This document shows, in pieces, positions 34,707 through 43,727 of a stretch of 53,789 bases of DNA (the stretch's first letter is position 1; each line of letters starts with the position of its first letter). Both the position numbers and the translations under genes were made by a program. The stretch lies in contig CAJKMA010000012.1 in assembly GCA_905200905.1 (NCBI GenBank), forward strand, positions 1 through 53,789, read 5' to 3'. Under the pieces are notes generated by a model. It did no database searches. It was given only the letters and a program-made list of their open reading frames with translations, and was not told the DNA's origin. Source of the stretch: an uncultured Bacillota bacterium (GTDB lineage Bacteria > Bacillota > Clostridia > Lachnospirales > Lachnospiraceae).

Positions 34707-35864
34707 ATGGCACAGGAAAGAAAAGTTGGGACATTAGGTGTTATGGCGTTATTGAGTTTGCCTCTGGTATCTATGGGATTTTCAGTAGTAACTCCGGCTA
34801 TGGCAACTCTGGCAGAGCATTTTGCAGGAAAAGATGTATCCTGGATTTCTACTTTACCCACGTTATTTGTAGTAATTGGTACAATGCTTGCTGGTTCTAT
34901 TATGGGTAAAAAAGTGAAGTATCGGACATTGGCAATCGTAGGAAGTCTGTTGTATTTCATAGGAGGCTGTGCGCCGGCTACCTTTGATAATTATGCGCTG
35001 ACACTGGTATGTCGCGGGGTTCTGGGATTCGGACTTGGCCTTATGTCACCTCTGGGAAATGCATTGATTATTGGACTTTATAAGGGGCAGAAACAGGCAG
35101 CCATGTTGGGTTATGGAACGCTGTGCATGAATGCAGGCGGTATTTTTCTGCAGATGCTAGGAGGCGCTCTTGCAGGCATTAGTTGGCAGATTACGTTTTG
35201 GGGACATGCGTTCAGTCTGATTGCTTTTGTCCTTGCATTTTTCCTTCCAGAACCCAATGTTCAGGAACCAGTAAAAGAAGCAGGGCCTGAGAAAAAGGAA
35301 AAAATGGGTAAGGTTGTATGGATGGTTTCTGCAATGCTTCTGCTTTTTAATATTATTAACTATCCTATTATGATGAATGTTTCTGTATTGTTTGTCATGC
35401 GTGATGCAGGTGGTCCTGCAGCAGCCGCTACAGCACTTTCCTTATATACGGTTGCAGGCTGTGCTGCTGGTCTGGTATTCGGAAAAATCTTCCAGTATGC
35501 GAAGCGTTGGTGTTTTGCCATTGGTTTTGCACTTTGTACTTGTGGCGTGGCACTGGTATATTTTATGAACAATGGCATTATGATGACCATTGGTTTGATG
35601 CTTGTTGGATTTGGATTTTCCATTGTTATGCCAACAGCAATGACATGGCTTGGTATAGGAACACCTCCAAGTACAGTTGCTATGGGCACCTCCATTGTCA
35701 TGGCCCTTATGAATCTGGGGGCATTTGCAAGTTCTATCTGGCTGAAGGTTTTAAATGCAATTTTTAAAGAAACTATTTTTAGTGCTATTCTTGCTGCAGT
35801 TGTGGTATTTACAGCATTAACAGTAATATTTATCGTTTACAATCCGTTTAAAGAGAAAAAGTAA
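34707..35864 (+). CDS. MFS transporter
   Basis: This 385-residue transporter has about twelve helices, with a short central loop rich in Glu and Lys (residues about 190-203). The opening LPLVSMGFSVVTPAMATLAEHF and CRGVLGFGLGLMSPLGNALIIGLYKG are typical of MFS importers and exporters of small metabolites. An AGGAGG site precedes the start. It is the first gene of an operon with two URO-D-superfamily proteins and is probably the uptake step for their substrate, for example a methylated compound. The substrate is unknown. Confidence 0.88.
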   Translation: MAQERKVGTLGVMALLSLPLVSMGFSVVTPAMATLAEHFAGKDVSWISTLPTLFVVIGTMLAGSIMGKKVKYRTLAIVGSLLYFIGGCAPATFDNYALTLVCRGVLGFGLGLMSPLGNALIIGLYKGQKQAAMLGYGTLCMNAGGIFLQMLGGALAGISWQITFWGHAFSLIAFVLAFFLPEPNVQEPVKEAGPEKKEKMGKVVWMVSAMLLLFNIINYPIMMNVSVLFVMRDAGGPAAAATALSLYTVAGCAAGLVFGKIFQYAKRWCFAIGFALCTCGVALVYFMNNGIMMTIGLMLVGFGFSIVMPTAMTWLGIGTPPSTVAMGTSIVMALMNLGAFASSIWLKVLNAIFKETIFSAILAAVVVFTALTVIFIVYNPFKEKK

Positions 35865-35882
35865 CAACAGGGAGGTATTAGT

Positions 35883-36968
35883 ATGAGCGTAGGACGTTTT
35901 ATGAAACAGGCAGCAGAAAGAGATTATTCAAAATCATGGCAGGCTCCAGGAACTTTTCCATGGATGTTTCAGCAGCCCAAGGAGCCTATTACAGGACGGC
36001 CATATAGTGTGCGTGAAAATTATATCCGTTGTGTAAAAGGTGAGAAACCGTACTGGATGCCAGCATATTCTTATGAGTCGAATATTGTCTGGCCGGATGC
36101 AATAGAAGAACATCCGGTACCTGAGGTGGATGGCTATGATTGGTGGGGTGTTTACTGGACTATGGTGGAATCAGCAGGTGGTATGATTACAAAACCAGGA
36201 ACACGCACAATTTCAGATTTTGCCAATTGGAAAGAAGAACTGGAGTGGCCGGATGTATCTTTGGTAGATTTTGAAGCAGATGGTAAGAAGATTCAGAAAC
36301 TTTTGGATCCGGATCGCCCTCATATCTATGAGTGTGTAGAAGGAATCTTTGAACGCCTTCATGAGATGATTCCATTTGATGAATCTTTGATGGCATTTTA
36401 TGAGGAGCCGGAACTTTTAGAGGAATTTTTCCAGAAAATGGCGGATTACAAAATCGAAACTACAAAAAATGTATTTCAGTATTATGGACGTGTGGATGGA
36501 GTTTTATATCATGATGATTGGGGAACGCAGAGAAGTGGATTTTTCTCTAATGAGATGTTCCGTGAGCAGCTTATGCCGGCAACAACACGTTATTTGAGAT
36601 TTGTGAAAGACCAGGGCAAGTTTATTGAATTACATTCCTGTGGAAAAAATGTGCAGTATGTGCCGGAAATGTTAGAAATGGGTATTGATATGTGGACACC
36701 CCAGGCGGTCATTAACGATCCAGATTTTCTGTATGAAACTTATGGAGATAAGATGAGCTTTGCATTTTTCCTGAATATTGACCATGATGATGATGAACAG
36801 GAAATTCGCAAAAAAATACGTGATTTCGTAGAACACTTTGGGGCAAAAGGACGTTGTATGCCATGGATTATGACTGATATGAGCAATCCGACTCAGGAAG
36901 TGATTGCAAGGGATGAACTCTATCACTATTCTCTGGAATATTATAACAAGCTTTATCAGAGAGGATAA
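35883..36968 (+). CDS. Uroporphyrinogen-decarboxylase-superfamily protein (probable methyltransferase-like), first of pair
   Basis: This 361-residue protein has the URO-D fold. True HemE motifs (R-Q-A-G-R at the N-terminus) are absent. The metal-site string is H251-S-C253-G in FIELHSCGKN, as in the corrinoid-linked methyltransferases MtaA/MtbA and their relatives. The string LYHDDWGTQRSGFFS is typical of the URO-D-like group found in gut Lachnospiraceae. The role is probably methyl transfer to or from a corrinoid protein or tetrahydrofolate, but the substrate is not readable. It lies 18 bases after the MFS gene with GGGAGG before the start. Confidence 0.82.
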   Translation: MSVGRFMKQAAERDYSKSWQAPGTFPWMFQQPKEPITGRPYSVRENYIRCVKGEKPYWMPAYSYESNIVWPDAIEEHPVPEVDGYDWWGVYWTMVESAGGMITKPGTRTISDFANWKEELEWPDVSLVDFEADGKKIQKLLDPDRPHIYECVEGIFERLHEMIPFDESLMAFYEEPELLEEFFQKMADYKIETTKNVFQYYGRVDGVLYHDDWGTQRSGFFSNEMFREQLMPATTRYLRFVKDQGKFIELHSCGKNVQYVPEMLEMGIDMWTPQAVINDPDFLYETYGDKMSFAFFLNIDHDDDEQEIRKKIRDFVEHFGAKGRCMPWIMTDMSNPTQEVIARDELYHYSLEYYNKLYQRG

Positions 36969-36982
36969 GGAGGAGTGTGGAT

Positions 36983-37963
36983 ATGATGACATTGCGTGAA
37001 AATGCCATGGCGATTTATTATGGCGAGAAGCCGGATTTTTATGGGGATCTCATGGATGCTGTGGAATTAATTCCTGATCCGGTCCTTATGGGAGACTTGC
37101 CACCCCAGGATGGTTTGGAACACAAGGATTCATGGGGAACGGTGTATGTTTTTAAACCAGGTGCTCCGGGACCGCATCCCAGGGTAAATGATTCTAATGC
37201 AGTGATTAAAGATATTGAACACTGGAAAGAACAATTGAAAGTACCATCCCTTGAAAATCTGGACTGGACAGTAGCCTGTCAGGCAGCTCAAAGTGTGAAC
37301 AGGAAAGAAAAATTTGTTGGGTTTATGTGTGCAGGAGGTCTGTTTGAGCGAAGCCATCATCTAATGGGCATGGAAAATGCGCTAATAAATTATATGGAAT
37401 ATCCAGAAGAAATGGCTGGAGTATTAAGAGAAATTGCAGAGTATAAAAAAGCATATATTCGTCTGGTTGCAGAGAAGATTCATCCAGATATTATTTTTTA
37501 TCACGATGATTGGGGAAGCAAACAAAATCTGTTTCTTCCACCGCGTATATGGCGGGCGCTTATCAAACCTCTTCAGAAAGAAATTTCGGATGTGATTCAT
37601 GAATGTGGTATGATTTATATGCACCATGCAGATTGTATCTGTCAGCCCATTGTGGAAGATATGGTGGAGATTGGGGTGGATATCTGGCAAGGTGTGATTG
37701 CTCAGAATGATATTGTGGAAATACAGAGAATTACAAAAGGAAAATTGGCCATGTGTGGTGGTATTGATGGTCCAAAGATTGATATTGAAAATATTACGGA
37801 GGAGGAGATTCGTAGGGAAGTCCGAAGAGCAATTGACACCTATTGTCCGGCTGGACGGTTTTATCCATCGATTCCAAATGGCGTATGTTTCCGCCAATGG
37901 AATGATTTTATTGTAAAAGATGAATTAAAGAAATATGGAAGAGAGTTTGTAGAAAAAATGTAA
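36983..37963 (+). CDS. Uroporphyrinogen-decarboxylase-superfamily protein, second of pair
   Basis: This protein has 326 residues from ATG 36983; AAGGAGG lies eight bases upstream, while GTG 36977 is too close to that site. It is a diverged paralogue of the protein before it. It shares FYHDDWGSKQNLFL and a metal-site string H206-E-C208-G (HECGMIYMHHADC). The second copy may be the partner of the first in a two-step methyl transfer or a heteromeric complex; this is inferred from the pairing alone. A strong terminator follows. Confidence 0.82.
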   Translation: MMTLRENAMAIYYGEKPDFYGDLMDAVELIPDPVLMGDLPPQDGLEHKDSWGTVYVFKPGAPGPHPRVNDSNAVIKDIEHWKEQLKVPSLENLDWTVACQAAQSVNRKEKFVGFMCAGGLFERSHHLMGMENALINYMEYPEEMAGVLREIAEYKKAYIRLVAEKIHPDIIFYHDDWGSKQNLFLPPRIWRALIKPLQKEISDVIHECGMIYMHHADCICQPIVEDMVEIGVDIWQGVIAQNDIVEIQRITKGKLAMCGGIDGPKIDIENITEEEIRREVRRAIDTYCPAGRFYPSIPNGVCFRQWNDFIVKDELKKYGREFVEKM

Positions 37964-37970
37964 GATGTAC

Positions 37971-38030
37971 AATGCCGGATGGTTCCAGTAATCTTTTATG
38001 TGAAAACTGGGATCGTCTGGCATTTTTTGT
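37971..38030 (+). terminator. Terminator of the MFS/URO-D operon
   Basis: An 18-base stem with only wobbles as irregularities (37971-37988 with 38007-38024) is followed by a run of T. Confidence 0.88.
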
Positions 38031-38081
38031 TTTTCAGGAAAAAGTTTGGGAAATTTCTTTCCTTTATTAGATAGATAAAGT

Positions 38082-38087
38082 ATAATG
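38082..38087 (+). promoter_or_regulatory. -10 box of the membrane-protein cluster
   Basis: TATAAT at 38082-38087, about 38 bases before the first gene; the -35 area is weak. Confidence 0.4.
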
Positions 38088-38125
38088 TGATTACAAAAAA
38101 ATAGCAGTAGGGAAGGATATCAATT

Positions 38126-38677
38126 ATGGAAAATACGAAAAAAAGAGAAAAAACCATCTATGATGATTCTTTGTCTGGAATCTTTTTCCGGTCAGGACTT
38201 ATGATGCTTGTTATGCTGCTGATTGCCTGTGTAGCGATAGGGGCGGTTGTGCTTTTTACCGGAGGTTCTGATTCCAGGGAGGGGATAAAGCTGATATTTT
38301 TCTGCCTGCTTATGGTAGTACCATGCTCTTATGTACTGCCGCTGGTTAGTTTGATAAAAGTTTGGAAACAGGAGCGTAGTCTTGGGGTGTATTGGAAAAA
38401 CCGGACAGACCAGGAACTTCCAGAATGGGAAAGAGACTGGTATCTAACCTGTGACAGAGCCGGCTTTATACTTGTTCACAGAGCCTATATCAGGCATATG
38501 AAAAGTTCAAAGGTAGAGATAGAGGATACAGGAAGCTATAACAGGGGAAAAGCTTACTGTGCGGTGTTTGAGGATATGAATGGGAAACTTCGTTCATTGA
38601 AATTTTCTTCGGAATCTGTAGAAAAGGAATTTCAGCAGTGGTATAAAAAACAGCCATATGGAAGGGAGAATAAGTAG
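38126..38677 (+). CDS. Small membrane protein of unknown function
   Basis: This 183-residue protein is not recognised. It has two predicted membrane helices (about 22-48 and 57-80) separated by a short polar loop, and a soluble C-terminal part with YLTCDRAGFILVHRAYIRHMKS. The C-terminal part looks like a short beta-rich region, perhaps of the YcxB type, but this is only a visual guess. The next gene starts one base after its stop, and a third gene of similar design follows, so the three probably work together at the membrane. Confidence 0.65.
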   Translation: MENTKKREKTIYDDSLSGIFFRSGLMMLVMLLIACVAIGAVVLFTGGSDSREGIKLIFFCLLMVVPCSYVLPLVSLIKVWKQERSLGVYWKNRTDQELPEWERDWYLTCDRAGFILVHRAYIRHMKSSKVEIEDTGSYNRGKAYCAVFEDMNGKLRSLKFSSESVEKEFQQWYKKQPYGRENK

Positions 38678-38678
38678 C

Positions 38679-39407
38679 ATGAAGGAACAGAAGAAATCTT
38701 CCTGGGGAGCAGTCCTGGTGTCATTTTTTAAAGAGATTTTTCTAAACTTCCAAGGTCCTGGCCACCTTGACTACGAGGAAACCTTAACCCATGAAGGAAA
38801 AAGAAGGAAGAATGCTATTTGGAGAACCATTATGTTGGTGCAGGCAGCAGCAGCAGCTTTGCTTCCTTTTGCGATTTGGAATATGATTGTTCCGGACGTA
38901 CTATGGGGAAAGCTATTTATTGTTGTGGGGTGTGAAGGTTTTGCTGTTTTTTCTGGAATCGTAGGCATTAATATGGTAAAGGATGAGATGGAGGAAGATC
39001 GGCTGAAAATAGGAAAATATAAAATAATTCCCAAAGGAAGTATTTCCCTTTTTAAAGAAACAGATTTTGATATCACTCAGACAGATTATTCTTATACCGT
39101 ACTGACTTCTAAGAGAACGTTAAAATGGCTTTATAAGAAATTTTATGTTATTGTGTATGCAAGGCATGGAAAAGTAAAAAAGATTGAATTGATTCGGGCA
39201 GATAAAAAATATTCTATGCGATATGAAACAATGAATGATGCGGTTTTAGAAAAGCTGCAAAAAGAAAATAATAGATTTTTAAGGATACGCTTAGGTGCTC
39301 CCAGTAAGAAGATCATAACAGGTGCAGAATATTACTATGAATGGGGACAGATACAATCTTTTTATGATAATCATTTGGGAAGAGCTGGGATAGTAATTAT
39401 GTTTTAG
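38679..39407 (+). CDS. Membrane protein of unknown function with two helices
   Basis: This protein has about 242 residues. ATG 38679 is chosen since it follows the previous stop by one base and has AGGGAG ten bases upstream; ATG 38658 would overlap. Two membrane helices are likely (about 46-66 and 75-95). A soluble C-terminal part of about 140 residues follows, with an ITQTDYSYTVLTSKRTL string. No known family is recognised. It is the middle gene of three. Confidence 0.65.
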   Translation: MKEQKKSSWGAVLVSFFKEIFLNFQGPGHLDYEETLTHEGKRRKNAIWRTIMLVQAAAAALLPFAIWNMIVPDVLWGKLFIVVGCEGFAVFSGIVGINMVKDEMEEDRLKIGKYKIIPKGSISLFKETDFDITQTDYSYTVLTSKRTLKWLYKKFYVIVYARHGKVKKIELIRADKKYSMRYETMNDAVLEKLQKENNRFLRIRLGAPSKKIITGAEYYYEWGQIQSFYDNHLGRAGIVIMF

Positions 39408-39433
39408 TTGTGCATTATAAACAGGAGGTCAAG

Positions 39434-40189
39434 ATGGAAAAACAAGATGAAGTTTTAGAAAAAAATGAGGAAATAAGTGAAGCAGAGGTTGCCAAAGGAA
39501 AAAAGCGTTTTTGGATAGGATTTGCGGCTATAGGAATAGCATTTGTATTTTTATTGATTGGTGTAGCGCTTCAAAACAGAGATTACCCATGGTTAGATCC
39601 AGTCATAGCAATAGGCGCAGGAGGCTTTGGCATACTTGCGCTCATATTAATTTTCAAAAATTACTCTTATGCAATGTATGATGAGGCTGTTAAAATGGAT
39701 AAAAAATATGACAGTCAGGAACTTCATAGGATTCCACTGTCTGACATGAATAGTGTAAAACAAAAATTTTTAAATCATCAATTTGAATTACAAGAGGACG
39801 GATGGCTTTTTAAAAAAGAATTTTCCGCATTAAAGGATTCGGTTTCTTATTGTGTTCGTGTTACAGAAGGAAATGATATGGAAGAAACTTTGAATTGGCA
39901 GCTTGACCATATTGATATGAACACAAAAAAAGGAAGTAATTTTTGCCTGATTATTTTTGCGTATATGGACGAGGTTTCGGAGGAGACAAAAGCATTTGTA
40001 AAGAATCATGGAAAGAATATGATTGTTTCTGAGAATGCATTGGATCCCTATAGACAAATGACAGCAATTTTAGTTGCAGTGGACAAGCAAAATCTGGATG
40101 GATGGTATATGGATATTGGTAAGAAACATAAAATATCCTTATATGCGCATGGATGTCGCTTGATTAAGAAATGTTTAAGCATTTCTTAG
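39434..40189 (+). CDS. Membrane protein of unknown function, third of the set
   Basis: This protein has about 251 residues from ATG 39434, which has AGGAGG seven bases upstream; an upstream GTG at 39410 lacks a site. An acidic N-terminal segment precedes two helices (about 26-46 and 52-75); a soluble C-terminal part follows (about 170 residues). No family is recognised. Its 3' end lies directly beside the Rpn fragment at 40198. Confidence 0.6.
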   Translation: MEKQDEVLEKNEEISEAEVAKGKKRFWIGFAAIGIAFVFLLIGVALQNRDYPWLDPVIAIGAGGFGILALILIFKNYSYAMYDEAVKMDKKYDSQELHRIPLSDMNSVKQKFLNHQFELQEDGWLFKKEFSALKDSVSYCVRVTEGNDMEETLNWQLDHIDMNTKKGSNFCLIIFAYMDEVSEETKAFVKNHGKNMIVSENALDPYRQMTAILVAVDKQNLDGWYMDIGKKHKISLYAHGCRLIKKCLSIS

Positions 40190-40197
40190 AAAAAATT

Positions 40198-40413
40198 ATG
40201 AATGAAAGAGATGAAGTAAACATGTGTAAGGCTTTAGAAGATATGAAAGCGTCAGCAATACAAAAAGGAAAACAGGAAGAACGAGAACAGAGCATTATTA
40301 TTTTAGTTGAGTCTCTAAGGGAACTGGATATCCCAGAAGAGGATATTTTGAGAAAAATTGAGGAAAAGTATCAACTCGCCAGAGAAGAGGCCGTAGAATT
40401 TGTAAAAAAATGA
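40198..40413 (+). pseudogene. C-terminal fragment of an Rpn-family protein
   Basis: The short frame of about 71 residues reads NERDEVNMCKALEDMKASAIQKG at its start, a string typical of the C-terminal part of Rpn-family proteins in this clade. A helix ending in KYQLAREEAVEFVKK follows, as in full-length copies. The nuclease domain is missing, and the preceding DNA encodes an unrelated membrane protein. A truncated relic is more likely than a working gene, though an internal start making a short regulatory form, as described for Rpn genes, is possible. Confidence 0.6.
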
Positions 40414-40576
40414 CGTTGAAAAATAAAAGATTTTCATATAGAATAAAATGTATTAAATAGAATACAATATACAATGTACAAAATTGTGAGAGCACAAAGT
40501 GCGGAACAATTCGTCAGGCATGTTACTTTCATATCTGTGTATACAAAGATAAAACAATTTTTAGGGAGGAGACCAT

Positions 40577-41449
40577 ATGAGATTAAGAGCGCTGGCAAAG
40601 ATAAATCTTGGTCTGGATGTTCTTGGCAGGCGGGAGGACGGTTATCATGAACTACGGATGATTATGCAGACGATTAATATGTATGACCAGCTAGATATGG
40701 AAATCAGCGAAGAGCCAGGTATCAGGATTACCACAAACCTTCCTTATGTTCCAGTGAATCAGAATAATTTGGTATACAGAGCAGCAAATATGTTAATGGA
40801 AGAATTTCAGATAAAAGAAGGACTTACCGTAGACTTACAGAAAATGATTCCTGTTGCAGCGGGAATGGCAGGAGGAAGCTCTGATGCAGCAGCAGCAATG
40901 ATTGGTGTAAACAGGTTGTTCCAGTTGGGACTGTCTGTGAAGGATTTAATGGAACGGGGCGTGAAAATCGGGGCAGATGTTCCATATTGTTTGTTAAGAG
41001 GTACGGCTTTGGCAGAGGGAATTGGTGATAAGCTGCGTGCTTTGCCAGCTTGTCCAGATTGTTATGTACTCATTGGAAAGCCGGGTATTAGCGTTTCTAC
41101 AAAGTTTGTTTATGAAAATCTTCGGGCTAATGAGCTGAAATCCCATCCGAGAATTGATGAAATGTTGGATGCCATTCAGTGGCATAATCTGTGTAAAATG
41201 GCAGATTTGATGGAAAATGTATTAGAGACTGTTACTATTCCGCAATATCCGATTATTGAGGAAATTAAGAACCATATGAAAGAGCATGGAGCTTTAAATG
41301 CTATGATGAGTGGAAGCGGACCTACGGTTTTCGGGTTGTTTGATGACAAAGTATTGGCTGAACATGCCTGTGAGGCCCTTAGAGAAAGCCGTTTGGCGAG
41401 AACGGTATTCCTTACTACTGTATTTAATAATGGAGGAAGGAGGAAATAA
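40577..41449 (+). CDS. ispE: 4-diphosphocytidyl-2-C-methyl-D-erythritol kinase
   Basis: This GHMP kinase of 290 residues phosphorylates CDP-methylerythritol in the MEP isoprenoid pathway. The start RALAKINLGLDVLGRREDGYHEL is the IspE signature. The ATP-binding GHMP string PVAAGMAGGSSDAAAAM and the C-terminal MSGSGPTVFGLF are clear. A GGGAGGAG site precedes the start. It is followed at 2 bases by a GntR/FCD regulator, an arrangement commonly seen in clostridia, where the link to sporulation genes further on is probably only positional. Confidence 0.95.
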   Translation: MRLRALAKINLGLDVLGRREDGYHELRMIMQTINMYDQLDMEISEEPGIRITTNLPYVPVNQNNLVYRAANMLMEEFQIKEGLTVDLQKMIPVAAGMAGGSSDAAAAMIGVNRLFQLGLSVKDLMERGVKIGADVPYCLLRGTALAEGIGDKLRALPACPDCYVLIGKPGISVSTKFVYENLRANELKSHPRIDEMLDAIQWHNLCKMADLMENVLETVTIPQYPIIEEIKNHMKEHGALNAMMSGSGPTVFGLFDDKVLAEHACEALRESRLARTVFLTTVFNNGGRRK

Positions 41450-41451
41450 TA

Positions 41452-42117
41452 ATGAATCTGGAGATGGAAATGGATGAATATCTGCCCTTGCGTGATGTCG
41501 TTTTTAATACGTTACGAAGAGCTATTTTAAAGGGAGAACTAAAACCAGGAGAGCGTCTTATGGAAATAGCCCTGGCAGATAAGCTGGGAGTGAGCCGTAC
41601 ACCAATCAGGGAAGCAATCCGCAAGTTAGAATTAGAAGGATTGGTAGTTATGGCGCCAAGAAAAGGGGCAAAGGTGGCATCCATTACAGAACGGGATTTA
41701 AATGATGTTTTGGAAGTAAGAAAAGGAATGGAAGTTTTGGCCATTTCCCTTGCATGCAAACGAATCACAGGAGAAGAACTGGAGAAACTGGAAATTATCG
41801 AACGAGACTTTCAAAGACTGATTGAATCAGGCAACCTTACAGAGCTGGCAGAAATGGATGTAAAGTTTCATGATACCATTTACCATGCTACCAATAATCA
41901 AAGATTGGTGCAGCTTTTGAATAATTTGCGAGAACAGATGTACCGTTACCGTATGGAATATTTAAAGGATATTGCTGTGAGGAGAACTCTGGCAGAGGAG
42001 CATAAGGCCATCTGTCAGGCTTTGCGAGAACGAAATCAGCAGCAGGCTGAAAAATATGTCAGTATACACATTGACAATCAGCAAAAAGCCATTATTCGCA
42101 GTTTAAATCAAGAATAG
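41452..42117 (+). CDS. GntR-family transcriptional regulator, FCD subfamily
   Basis: This 221-residue regulator has an N-terminal winged helix (about 10-75; LREVVFNTLR-like start, then LGVSRTPIREAIRKLELEGLV) and a C-terminal all-helical FCD domain (about 85-215). Candidate metal-binding histidines are in DVKFHDTIYHAT and EEHKAICQAL. FCD proteins bind small organic acids or sugars, but the effector here is unknown. It overlaps the ispE transcript and is followed by a terminator, so it probably shares the ispE promoter. Confidence 0.9.
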   Translation: MNLEMEMDEYLPLRDVVFNTLRRAILKGELKPGERLMEIALADKLGVSRTPIREAIRKLELEGLVVMAPRKGAKVASITERDLNDVLEVRKGMEVLAISLACKRITGEELEKLEIIERDFQRLIESGNLTELAEMDVKFHDTIYHATNNQRLVQLLNNLREQMYRYRMEYLKDIAVRRTLAEEHKAICQALRERNQQQAEKYVSIHIDNQQKAIIRSLNQE

Positions 42118-42142
42118 AATAAGAATTATAAGAAATACTAAA

Positions 42143-42178
42143 AGAGAGGCAAAGAGAGGTAATGCCTCTCTTTTTTTC
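42143..42178 (+). terminator. Terminator after the GntR-type gene
   Basis: AGAGAGGCA (42143-42151) pairs with TGCCTCTCT (42163-42171), followed by a long T-run. It overlaps a possible early start of the next gene at 42162, which is one reason to place that start at 42210. Confidence 0.88.
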
Positions 42179-42209
42179 TAGTCTATTGGCGAAAAGGAGA
42201 GAAAATAAA

Positions 42210-43727
42210 ATGAATAGTGATATTTCACCTCATATAGAGGAGAATGAAGCATATATCAGGAAACGTCTGGAAAATTGTGATGATTTTATTATCCGACCTA
42301 TGATTTTAGGAGAAGAGAAGAAAATCCGATGTCTGGTGGTTTATATAGAGGTTGCAGTAAGTAATATGGTTCTTGAAGACTCAGTAATCGGTAAATTAGT
42401 AAATCATATGTGGGAAATGCCGGCAGAGGAAATTTTGGAATTTGTGCGGGAGAATGGAATGGGAATTTCAGATGTGCAGCCTATGGATTCCATGGATCAG
42501 GCTTTTGCCTCTATGCTGGCAGGTAATGCATTATTTTTTTTGGATGGATATGCCAGAGCCATTAAGGTATCCAGCAAAGGTTATCCGAATCTAAGTGTTT
42601 CAGAGGCTACCAGGGAAAAAGTGCTGCGAGGCTCAAAAGAAGGGTTTACGGATGCTGTGAAGACAAATTCTGCTTTGGTACGGAAACGGATAAGAGATAC
42701 TAGATTAAAGGTAAAACAGAAAACTATTGGAAAGAGGAGTCAGACTTTGGTACAAATTTTATATATGGAAGACTTAGTGCATCCAGAACTTTTGGAGGAT
42801 TTGGAAAAAAGACTGGATTCCTTTGTCATAGATGGGGTTCTGGATTCCGGAGTGATAGAACAGCTTACAGAGAGTAGCTGGCTGTCACCATTTCCTCAAT
42901 TTCAAACCACAGAGCGTCCGGATAAATGTGCGGCAGAAATTTTAAATGGCAGAATTGTACTATTATGTGATCATTCACCTATGGGAATTTTATTGCCAGC
43001 AGTGTTTAATGATTTTCTTCAAGTTAGTGAAGATTCCTATAATCGATTTGAAATTGTATCTTTGCAGAGAATCATTCGTTATTGTGCAGTTCTGATAACC
43101 TTGCTTTTTTCTGGGACATACCTGGCAGTGACCAATTTTCACACACAGGTTTTACCTACAAATCTGATTTTGTCCTTTTCTGAGGCCAGGCAAGGAGTTC
43201 CTTTTCCTGGAATGTTGGAAATTTTGTTTATGGAGATTGCCTTTGAAACCATTCGTGAAGCAGGTATCAGGATGCCGGGGCCTTTGGGAGGTACCATTGG
43301 AATTGTGGGAGGATTGATTGTAGGTCAGGCAGCAGTAGAAGCGAATCTAGTCAGTCCAATCGTGGTGGTAGTAGTAGCTGTGACAGCTCTTTGCTCCCTG
43401 GCTATTCCCAGTGAAGGATTTTCTGCCCCTTTTCGGCTACTGAAATTTGGATTTATCATTTTGGGAGGAACACTGGGAGTATTTGGTATTTTACTTGGAC
43501 TGTATCTGACTGTAAGTCATCTGGCAGGGCTTAAAAGCTTTGGAATTCCATATCTTTCTCCTTTTGTAGCTAAAAACCATGCAGGGTATTGTGGGGAAAG
43601 AGATAGTATTATCCGGTTTCCCATGCGGTTTCTTACCAGGAGACCCATTTATGCAAGTGAGAATCAGAAAGTAAAACTTCGGACAAAAGAAAGTCATGGA
43701 GAGGAGAAGAAAGGGGGCAACTGCTAA
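42210..43727 (+). CDS. Spore germination receptor subunit A (GerA family)
   Basis: This protein of 505 residues belongs to the GerAA/GerKA family. ATG 42210 is chosen because AAAAGGAGA lies just upstream and the longer form would begin inside a terminator. A soluble N-terminal domain (to about 280) precedes four to five membrane helices (for example VVVVVAVTALCSLAIPSEG). The conserved string EARQGVPFPGMLEILFMEIAFETIREAG and GTIGIVGGLIVGQAAVEA are family signatures. It sits in the spore inner membrane and, with B and C subunits, senses germinants. The next gene starts by overlapping its stop (TAATG). Confidence 0.93.
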   Translation: MNSDISPHIEENEAYIRKRLENCDDFIIRPMILGEEKKIRCLVVYIEVAVSNMVLEDSVIGKLVNHMWEMPAEEILEFVRENGMGISDVQPMDSMDQAFASMLAGNALFFLDGYARAIKVSSKGYPNLSVSEATREKVLRGSKEGFTDAVKTNSALVRKRIRDTRLKVKQKTIGKRSQTLVQILYMEDLVHPELLEDLEKRLDSFVIDGVLDSGVIEQLTESSWLSPFPQFQTTERPDKCAAEILNGRIVLLCDHSPMGILLPAVFNDFLQVSEDSYNRFEIVSLQRIIRYCAVLITLLFSGTYLAVTNFHTQVLPTNLILSFSEARQGVPFPGMLEILFMEIAFETIREAGIRMPGPLGGTIGIVGGLIVGQAAVEANLVSPIVVVVVAVTALCSLAIPSEGFSAPFRLLKFGFIILGGTLGVFGILLGLYLTVSHLAGLKSFGIPYLSPFVAKNHAGYCGERDSIIRFPMRFLTRRPIYASENQKVKLRTKESHGEEKKGGNC

